Program-made: the position numbers and the translations under genes | Shown: piece by piece, positions 1 to 6,061 of the stretch | Layout of the letters: each line of letters begins with the position of its first letter | Position numbering within the stretch: position 1 is the first letter of the stretch | The notes under the pieces: model-generated | Told to the model about the DNA's origin: nothing | What the model saw: the letters and a program-made list of their open reading frames with translations, nothing else | The model's database searches: none | Assembly (NCBI GenBank): GCA_947494445.1 | Contig: CANLVD010000006.1 | Location: forward strand, 124,001 to 188,000 | Direction: 5' to 3' | Length of the DNA: 64,000 bases | Source of the DNA: an uncultured Paracoccaceae bacterium | GTDB lineage: Bacteria > Pseudomonadota > Alphaproteobacteria > Rhodobacterales > Rhodobacteraceae

Positions 1-675
1 TGGGGTAAAGCCGGAGAGGTGGTTCTGGAAGAGGGCGATATTTTTAACATACCGACGGGCATTTTCCGCGGGTTTGAAAACATCGGCACCGATTATGGAA
101 TGATCATGGCGATCCTTGGCGGCGATGATGCTGGTGGCGGCGTGCTCTGGGCTCCGCAAGTGATTGAAGATGCAAAGGATCACGGGCTGGTGCTTGGAGC
201 AAACGGTAAGCTTTACGACAGCAAGAAGGGTGAGAAACTGCCTGATGGTGTCGGGCCAATGCCGCTGCTGGATCAGGGTGTTCTGGACCGGATGCCGGAG
301 TTCTCAACCCAAGACGTCGTACCGCATTTCGTGGCACGCTATCTGGACATGATGGCCTTGTCTGATCGCCAGCCCGCCAAGGTGATCGGAGCCGACGCCA
401 TGCTGCGGGACAGACCCGGGTTCGAGGTCGAGTTTCTGTCGCGAGGGTCCATTTCACCTGAGCTTTACACGACCGAGCGACATGAGATCCTCATGCCGAT
501 GCGGGGGCACTGGTGGCTGGATTATGACGGCGGATCAACTGTGCTGAACCCGGGCGACACCTGCGCGGTACCTCCCGGTGTGTCGCGTTCCTTGGTTCCT
601 GCCATGACCGGAGAGGCAAGTCTTTACCGCGTGCGCAACACCGATGATCCGGCGGGGCCGACGCAGCTCCGTTAA
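1..675 (+). CDS. Cupin-domain protein, 5' end cut by the window edge
   Basis: The frame is open from the first base and stops with TAA at 673-675, so about 224 C-terminal residues are visible and the start lies outside the window. Two cupin-like stretches can be seen: one at the left edge around EGDIFNIPTGIFRGFEN, and one near the C-terminus around HEILMPMRGHW and LNPGDTCAVPPGVSRS. The GD..xPxG pattern is typical of the second cupin motif. The substrate is unknown. A bicupin oxalate decarboxylase would be tempting next to oxalate genes, but I do not see its two His-rich metal motifs. The gene converges with the next one, with 10 bp between the stop codons. Confidence 0.7.
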   Translation, partial: WGKAGEVVLEEGDIFNIPTGIFRGFENIGTDYGMIMAILGGDDAGGGVLWAPQVIEDAKDHGLVLGANGKLYDSKKGEKLPDGVGPMPLLDQGVLDRMPEFSTQDVVPHFVARYLDMMALSDRQPAKVIGADAMLRDRPGFEVEFLSRGSISPELYTTERHEILMPMRGHWWLDYDGGSTVLNPGDTCAVPPGVSRSLVPAMTGEASLYRVRNTDDPAGPTQLR

Positions 676-685
676 GGTAAGCCTG

Positions 686-1555
686 TTAGAGAACGGCCTG
701 AATGCAACTGACCACGGCATCGGCGTCTTTGGCGATGTGAACTCCTGCGGCCTTCAGCAAAGCCTCTTTCTCCGAAGCTGTTGAGCTTTTGAACATCGAC
801 AAGGTACCCGCATGGCCCATCTTGCGTTCGGTGATTGCGTGCCGTCCGACTACTAATGCGATCACTGGTTTGCCATAGGTCTCTGACGAAAGGTACTCAG
901 CCACCTCGTCTTCTTCGCGACCGCCAATTTCGCCAATCAAGACGACAGCTTTGGTCTCGTCATCGTTCTTGAAGCGTTTTAGGCAATCGACAAAGCCGAT
1001 CCCGTGAAGCGCGTCACCGCCAATGCCCACGGTTGTGGTCTGCCCAAGGTCGGCCGCACTGCATTGCGCCAGAATTTCGGAGGCGAGCGAGGCCGAGCGG
1101 GAGGCAATGCCAACCGGTCCGGGCTTTGCACTGCCCGTTGGCATGACGCCGATCTTGCAAGCCCCAGGCGTCAGCAATCCTTGGGAGTTTGGACCTACAA
1201 GAACCGTTTCGCTTGCCGCAAGCGCCTGCTTTACGCGGGACATATCATGTTGCGGGACCCGCTCGGTCACGCAGACAATCACATCCAGTTTGGCCGCAAT
1301 CCCCTCAAGGATCGCATCGGCTGCGGAATGGGCCGGGACCATGACCAAACTTGCGGTCGCGCCGGTTTCGGCTACAGCTTCGGCCACTGTATTGAACATC
1401 GGCAGGCCGAGATGTTTCGTGCCGCCCTTGCCGGGGCGCACGCCACCGACATATTGCGAGCCATAACGCATGCCCTGGTCAGTGTAGAACGTGCCCGATC
1501 GCCCGGTCATGCCCTGCACGATCACGCGGGTGCTTTCGTCGATCAGAATTGCCAT
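686..1555 (-). CDS. Succinyl/malate-CoA ligase alpha-subunit-like protein (divergent)
   Basis: 289 residues, the usual length of SucD/MtkB. A CoA-binding Rossmann half comes first (around VIVQGMTGRSGTF), then PGKGGTKHLGLP, then a ligase half with the phospho-histidine at H248 in MGHAGTLSM. The family couples ADP or GDP phosphorylation to acyl-CoA cleavage. Several segments that are nearly fixed in true SucD are changed: GPNCPG reads GPNSQG, SRSGTLTYE reads SRSASLASE, and the GGDP segment reads GGDALHG. This suggests a different acyl group. The ATG overlaps the stop of the beta-like gene (ATGA), so the two are translationally coupled. The position beside formate and oxalate genes is suggestive, but the substrate is inferred only loosely. 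Confidence 0.8.
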   Translation of the reverse strand: MAILIDESTRVIVQGMTGRSGTFYTDQGMRYGSQYVGGVRPGKGGTKHLGLPMFNTVAEAVAETGATASLVMVPAHSAADAILEGIAAKLDVIVCVTERVPQHDMSRVKQALAASETVLVGPNSQGLLTPGACKIGVMPTGSAKPGPVGIASRSASLASEILAQCSAADLGQTTTVGIGGDALHGIGFVDCLKRFKNDDETKAVVLIGEIGGREEDEVAEYLSSETYGKPVIALVVGRHAITERKMGHAGTLSMFKSSTASEKEALLKAAGVHIAKDADAVVSCIQAVL

Positions 1556-2712
1556 CAGACAGCCCTCCCGCTGGATTTTGCCACCACGGCCGCAATGGCC
1601 TGTGAGATGCTGGGGTGGCTTTCAACCGGCAGCATACGGTCTTTCAGGATTTTGCGCGCCCAGTCCTCGTTCTGACCGGCAAGCCGTGCGACCAGAGGCA
1701 GTTTGCGATCCGAACGTGAATAGGCAAATGCCACGCCTTCGGCGACCGTGTCGCACACCGTCATACCACCGCCGTGAACGTTAAGGAGGATGGCCTTGAC
1801 CTGCGGGTCTTCGAGCAGAAGCTCGACACCCTTGGCAATCTGAAAGCTTGTGGCGGTGGTGCGGATGTCCATGAAATTGGCGGGTCTGCCACCGGCATCG
1901 ATGATCATGTCATTTGTTGCAAGGCCAAGGCCTGCACCGTTCACAACGACGCCGATGTTGCCATCCAGCTTGACGAAATTGATCTCGTTCTCATGGGCTG
2001 CGCGCTCGTTCGCGGTCATGGTCTCGCCATCGGACAGGCCTTCAAGCGCCGGGTGGCGGAAAAGCGCATTGCCATCGAGTGTGATCTTGGCATCAACCGC
2101 CAGCCAATCGCCCGATTTGGTCAGGGCAAGTGGATTGATCTCAAGCAGCAGCAGATCGTTCTCAAGAAAGGCCGTCTTGGCTTTTTTGAGAAGCGAAGCC
2201 AGCGCGTCGACCTTCGAAAGCCCCAGCTTTTCAAGAAATTTTGAAAGGTTGGCCGTGTCGGCGCTCAATTCCAGGGACTGCACAGCCCCTTCATCCATCC
2301 GCGCCAGTTCCTCGAACGCAACGCCGCCCTTTGCGGATGCAAGGAGCGTGGGAGCGCCTGTTTTTGGGTCAAGCACGAAGGAAGCGTAGGCCTGATCGGC
2401 AATGTCCACGGCTTCTTCGACATAGACGCCTGCGATGGTCTCTCCGTCCTTGCCGGTCTGTTCAGTCACCAGCTTGGTGCCGATCAGACGACCGGCCTCG
2501 TCACTGACCTGCGAGGGGGTAGCGGCAAACTTGATTCCGCCTGCAAGCCCGCGTCCACCGGCGGCAATCTGGGCTTTGACCACGTATTTCTTTGCCGATA
2601 ATTCGCGCGCCCGCGCCTCTGCTTCGGCCGCAGTCTGTGCAAAGCGGCCTTGCGGGATGGGTACGCCAAATTGCGCTATCAATTCCTTGGAGCGGTATTC
2701 CGAAAGGTTCAT
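1555..2712 (-). CDS. Succinyl/malate-CoA ligase beta-subunit-like protein (ATP-grasp, divergent)
   Basis: 385 residues from the ATG at 2712, which begins MNLSEYRSKELI as in SucC; a longer reading to 2769 adds an unconserved leader. An N-terminal ATP-grasp domain (VVKAQIAAGGRG) is followed by a ligase domain with GNIGVVVNGAGL. The glycine-rich loop after PANFMDI, normally GGGA, reads RTTA, and the segment normally NIFGGI reads NVHGGGMTV. The protein therefore belongs to the family but is not an ordinary succinyl-CoA synthetase. It is the first gene of a two-gene operon with the alpha-like gene. A perfect 7+7 palindrome sits 27 bp upstream of the start and may be its operator. Confidence 0.8.
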   Translation of the reverse strand: MNLSEYRSKELIAQFGVPIPQGRFAQTAAEAEARARELSAKKYVVKAQIAAGGRGLAGGIKFAATPSQVSDEAGRLIGTKLVTEQTGKDGETIAGVYVEEAVDIADQAYASFVLDPKTGAPTLLASAKGGVAFEELARMDEGAVQSLELSADTANLSKFLEKLGLSKVDALASLLKKAKTAFLENDLLLLEINPLALTKSGDWLAVDAKITLDGNALFRHPALEGLSDGETMTANERAAHENEINFVKLDGNIGVVVNGAGLGLATNDMIIDAGGRPANFMDIRTTATSFQIAKGVELLLEDPQVKAILLNVHGGGMTVCDTVAEGVAFAYSRSDRKLPLVARLAGQNEDWARKILKDRMLPVESHPSISQAIAAVVAKSSGRAV

Positions 2713-2738
2713 CACAATCGCCCTTTTTGAGTTCTGGC

Positions 2739-2754
2739 ATCTGGTACACCAGAT
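2739..2754. promoter_or_regulatory. Palindrome ATCTGGTACACCAGAT, candidate GntR-type operator
   Basis: Perfect 7-bp arms around AC, placed just upstream of the CoA-ligase-like operon (start 2712) and in the divergent region shared with the LysR gene. The core TGGTA.ACCA matches the palindrome TGGTATACCA that precedes the GntR gene at 9020. GT..AC cores are typical of FadR/FCD-type GntR regulators. That this GntR protein binds here is inference. Confidence 0.5.
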
Positions 2755-2770
2755 TTGAGTGTGGGTCAAT

Positions 2771-2781
2771 GCAACCCTTGC
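2771..2781. promoter_or_regulatory. Short inverted repeat GCAA-ccc-TTGC upstream of the LysR gene
   Basis: 4-bp arms with a 3-bp spacer, about 57 bp before the chosen LysR start. It could be part of an autoregulatory LysR site, but it is short enough to occur by chance. Confidence 0.2.
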
Positions 2782-2837
2782 GGATTGCCGCTGATCTCGG
2801 GCACAGTCAAACTTCCCGAAACAAAGGTGCGCGCGGC

Positions 2838-3722
2838 GTGATTGACCTCAGAGACTTGCAGCTTCTCGAAGCGTTGGCGCGGCACAAGCATTTTGCCCGC
2901 GCCGCAGAGGAATGCGGCATCTCGCAGCCAGCGTTTTCGATGCGGATGCGCAGCCTTGAAACCCAGCTGGACGTGACGATCATCCGGCGTGGGAACCGCT
3001 TTCAGGGCCTGACGGAAGAGGGCGAGACGGTCCTGCGTTGGGCGCGGCGCATGCTGGAAGACGAGCGGATGCTGCAACAGGAAGTGCGCACAGCCAAGGG
3101 CGTGGTCAGCGGCACGCTGCAGATCGGCGTGGTGCCGACGGCGCTGACTGTGGCGGCGCGGCTGACGGTCAGCCTGCACAAGGCTCATCCCCGGATGCTG
3201 GTGCGGATCATGTCGGCGCCATCGCTGCATATCCAGCAGATGCTTGAGGACGGAAAGATCGATGCGGGCATCACTTATTCGGACGGTATTCCCGAAGATC
3301 TTCTGCAAAAACGCGAACTGTATGACGAAACCTACGTCTTGCTGACGCCCAACGAGATCGCCAGAAGCCTGCCGGACGTGGTGAGTTGGAAGCAGGCTGC
3401 GTCCTTGCCGCTGTGTATGCTTGAGCCACAAATGCAGAACCGGCGTATTCTGGACAATCACTTCCAGTCCATCGGCGAGCGTCCCGATGTGGTGGCGGAA
3501 ACCAACGCGCTGACCTCGTCGCTTTATCTGGTCAAGGAAGGTGTCGCGGCAACAATTGTGCCCGAGGTTCAGATGCAGGCTTTCGGGGCGCTTGAAAATG
3601 CCAAGGCCCTGCCATTGGGTGAGCCGGAGCTGACCAAAAGCATCAGCCTTGTTACCGCCAGGCGCAGCGGATCGACCCCTGTTCTGCGGGCCCTGATCAA
3701 GGCTGTTGACGCAATTTTTTGA
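2838..3722 (+). CDS. LysR-family transcriptional regulator, probable regulator of formate dehydrogenase
   Basis: 294 residues from a GTG at 2838, chosen because the LysR fold begins at once (IDLRDLQLLEALARHKHF) and AAAGGTG lies about 9 bases upstream; in-frame ATGs further up add unconserved sequence. Residues about 5-60 are the winged helix-turn-helix (FARAAEECGISQPAFSMRMRSLE), and the rest is the periplasmic-binding-like effector domain. The gene lies between the divergent CoA-ligase-like operon and the formate dehydrogenase genes. Its own stop codon overlaps a 19-bp palindrome of LysR type (3720-3738), which points to control of the downstream fds genes. The effector is unknown; formate or a related acid is a guess from context. 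Confidence 0.85.
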   Translation: MIDLRDLQLLEALARHKHFARAAEECGISQPAFSMRMRSLETQLDVTIIRRGNRFQGLTEEGETVLRWARRMLEDERMLQQEVRTAKGVVSGTLQIGVVPTALTVAARLTVSLHKAHPRMLVRIMSAPSLHIQQMLEDGKIDAGITYSDGIPEDLLQKRELYDETYVLLTPNEIARSLPDVVSWKQAASLPLCMLEPQMQNRRILDNHFQSIGERPDVVAETNALTSSLYLVKEGVAATIVPEVQMQAFGALENAKALPLGEPELTKSISLVTARRSGSTPVLRALIKAVDAIF

Positions 3723-3738
3723 TAAGCTCAGCTTATCA
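3720..3738. promoter_or_regulatory. LysR-type operator TGATAAGCTCAGCTTATCA
   Basis: Perfect 9-bp arms around a single C. It contains the T-N11-A core typical of LysR binding sites (T3723 to A3735). It overlaps the stop codon of the LysR gene and lies 86 bp before the formate dehydrogenase start at 3825. It is not followed by a T-run, so a terminator is less likely. Confidence 0.6.
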
Positions 3739-3824
3739 GTTATGTTGGAAATGCTATTTGAGCATGTGTTTTCCTGATGTCAGTATGCAATTGAATATCG
3801 TGTACTCATCGAAGGGAAATTCCG

Positions 3825-5519
3825 ATGGCACCGCTGGATCAGGGCAAGGGCGTTTGGAAGGATGGTCGGGGCAAGGGACGCTCCCAGACCAAAGGGCGGG
3901 CGCTGGATGATCAGGCACTGGAAGACGTCCGGGTGTTGCTCGGGGAACAGCCGCGCCGCCGGGACCTTCTGATCGAGTTTCTGCATTTGATTCAAGATGC
4001 TTACGGACATCTGTCCGCAAGCCATCTGCGTGCGCTTGCCGACGAGATGCGGCTTGCTCAGGCAGAAGTCTTTGAAGTTGCGACCTTCTATGCCCATTTC
4101 GATGTGATCAAGGAAGGAGAGACGCCGCCACCTGCGCTGACCATCCGTGTGTGCGACTCGCTCAGTTGCGAGCTGGCCGGGGCCGAAGCCCTGCAAAAGG
4201 CCTTGGAGGCCGGACTGGATGCATCTGAAGTCCGAGTACTGCGCGCGCCCTGCATGGGGCGGTGTGATACCGCACCGGTTCTCGAGTTGGGCCATCACCA
4301 CATCGACCAAGCCACGCCTCAGAAGGTCAAGGCGGCAATTGCAGATGGGCATACCCATGCGGACATCCCGCAATACGAGGCATTTGAAGCCTACCGCGAC
4401 GATGGCGGCTATCGCAGGCTTGAGGCGCTCCGGGCAGGCGAGCGTACGGTCGATGAGGTGCAGGATGATGTTCTGGCCTCAGGTCTGCGTGGTCTGGGCG
4501 GGGCAGGATTCCCGTCGGGGCGGAAATGGTCTTTCGTGCGCGCGGCTCAAGGTCCGCGTTATCTGGCCGTCAATGGTGATGAGGGCGAGCCGGGTACATT
4601 CAAGGACCGCTATTATCTTGAGCGTGAGCCACATGTCTTTCTTGAAGGCATGCTGATCGCCGCATGGGCCGTCGAGGCAGAGACCTGTTTCATTTATATG
4701 CGAGACGAATACCCGGCGGTGCTTGAGATCCTGCGCCGGGAGATCAGGGCGCTGGAAGAGGCTGGTCTGGTCACCCCCGGTTATATCGATCTGCGTCGCG
4801 GGGCAGGTGCTTATATCTGCGGTGAAGAAAGCGCGATGATCGAATCGATCGAAGGCAAGCGCGGTCTGCCGCGGCACCGCCCGCCTTACGTGGCACAAGT
4901 TGGCATCTTCAACCGCCCGACGCTGGTCCATAATGTCGAGACGCTCTATTGGGTGACCAAGGTAGTGCGCGGCGGGCCTGAGGTTCTGTCGGCCCATGAA
5001 AAAAACGGGCGCAAGGGTCTACGCTCCTATTCGGTCTCGGGCCGGGTGCGCAATCCGGGCGTGAAGCTGCTGCCCGCGGGCTCGACCATTCTGGACATCA
5101 TTGACGCCTCGGGCGGCATGCTGGATGGCCATGCGTTCAAGGCGTATCAGCCGGGTGGTCCATCGTCGGGCATTCTGCCTGCGTCCATCGATGATGTACC
5201 GCTTGATTTTGACACGTTGCAGCCCTTGGGCAGCTTCATCGGCTCTGCAGCCGTAGTGGTTCTGTCCGATCAGGACAGCGTCAAGGATGCTGCCGTCAAC
5301 CTGCTGAAATTCTTCGAGGATGAAAGCTGTGGCCAGTGCACACCGTGTCGTGTCGGGTGTGAAAAGGCGGTGAAGCTGATGCAGAAAGACGTCTGGGATC
5401 AGGAGCTTCTGGAGGATCTGTCAGAAGTCATGGTCGATGCATCGATCTGCGGTCTGGGGCAGGCTGCTCCCAATCCGATCCGAATGGTGATCAAGCATTT
5501 CCCGGAGGAGATTGGGTGA
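3825..5519 (+). CDS. fdsB: Formate dehydrogenase NADH-module subunit, FdsG-FdsB fusion
   Basis: 564 residues joining two subunits that are separate in classical Fds enzymes. Residues about 30-165 are the NuoE/FdsG thioredoxin-like [2Fe-2S] domain, with cysteines C110, C115, C143 and C147. Residues about 195-564 are the NuoF/FdsB flavoprotein, with the FMN/NADH region (LGGAGFPSGRKW at 224-235, NGDEGEPGTFKDR) and [4Fe-4S] ligands C502, C505, C508 and C542. It passes electrons from the FdsA molybdenum site to NAD+. GAAGGGAAA lies 7 bases before the ATG. The stop overlaps the start of the next small gene (GTGA). The family assignment is firm, and formate as substrate is supported by the neighbouring FdsA. 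Confidence 0.92.
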   Translation: MAPLDQGKGVWKDGRGKGRSQTKGRALDDQALEDVRVLLGEQPRRRDLLIEFLHLIQDAYGHLSASHLRALADEMRLAQAEVFEVATFYAHFDVIKEGETPPPALTIRVCDSLSCELAGAEALQKALEAGLDASEVRVLRAPCMGRCDTAPVLELGHHHIDQATPQKVKAAIADGHTHADIPQYEAFEAYRDDGGYRRLEALRAGERTVDEVQDDVLASGLRGLGGAGFPSGRKWSFVRAAQGPRYLAVNGDEGEPGTFKDRYYLEREPHVFLEGMLIAAWAVEAETCFIYMRDEYPAVLEILRREIRALEEAGLVTPGYIDLRRGAGAYICGEESAMIESIEGKRGLPRHRPPYVAQVGIFNRPTLVHNVETLYWVTKVVRGGPEVLSAHEKNGRKGLRSYSVSGRVRNPGVKLLPAGSTILDIIDASGGMLDGHAFKAYQPGGPSSGILPASIDDVPLDFDTLQPLGSFIGSAAVVVLSDQDSVKDAAVNLLKFFEDESCGQCTPCRVGCEKAVKLMQKDVWDQELLEDLSEVMVDASICGLGQAAPNPIRMVIKHFPEEIG

Positions 5520-6016
5520 GATGGGGATTACTCATCCTCATACTTGCGCTTCCTCAGAGCGCGATTGCGCAGAGCGATCAATGTTCGTTCTACGACGGCC
5601 GCAGGATATTCCGCGACTGGCGACCCATGTCCCACATGCTGATCGGGCTGACGTACCGACGCGAATGCAACATGGTCACGCAAGACGATGCCCGCGCAGT
5701 GCGTTCGATCCACGAGGCCCGCGGCTGTTCAATCGACACGCCGCTGGGCCAGTATTTCACCGACATTCTGAACGCACCACTGAACCCGGACACATCGCAT
5801 CCGGGCCTGGCCCTGATCCGGTCGCGCGACCCGGTGGGTTTTGCGCAGTTCTGCCGGATGGCGAAGCTTTTGCCCTGGCCACGGGAAAGTGCGGCATTCC
5901 TGCTGCGCAAGCCCGAAGAAATCGATCAAAGTTTCATGCCCGACTACCTCGCATTCTGGAACCATCTGGATGCGATGCAGGGCGAACTGACCTGGATGAT
6001 GACACAACTGGATTGA
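5516..6016 (+). CDS. Small secreted protein inside the formate dehydrogenase operon
   Basis: 166 residues from a GTG overlapping the fdsB stop. An N-terminal signal peptide is clear (MRWGLLILILALPQSAIAQ, cleavage probably after AIA). The mature part has three cysteines (C24 in SDQCSFYDGRR, then RRECNM and ARGCSID) plus one in QFCRMAK, which could form disulphides in the periplasm. I do not recognise a domain. It occupies the place where Fds operons usually continue directly into fdsA. The Fds enzyme is cytoplasmic, so a secreted partner is unexpected. Tight overlap with fdsB and only 45 bp to fdsA imply co-transcription. Confidence 0.7.
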   Translation: MRWGLLILILALPQSAIAQSDQCSFYDGRRIFRDWRPMSHMLIGLTYRRECNMVTQDDARAVRSIHEARGCSIDTPLGQYFTDILNAPLNPDTSHPGLALIRSRDPVGFAQFCRMAKLLPWPRESAAFLLRKPEEIDQSFMPDYLAFWNHLDAMQGELTWMMTQLD

Positions 6017-6061
6017 CGGCGTTTGACGCTGAAGATCTCCAGCAATGGAAAGGCGAAGCCA

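Noticed and set aside
1-675. Cupin protein as oxalate decarboxylase
   Set aside because: The two conserved metal-binding His motifs of bicupin oxalate decarboxylases are not visible in the part present.
2592-2837. Upstream extension of the LysR reading frame
   Set aside because: It runs through the start of the divergent CoA-ligase-like gene and its promoter, and the LysR fold begins exactly at the GTG at 2838.
3720-3738. The 19-bp palindrome as terminator of the LysR gene
   Set aside because: The T-run lies before, not after, the palindrome on the coding strand, and the arms are AT-rich. An operator fits better.
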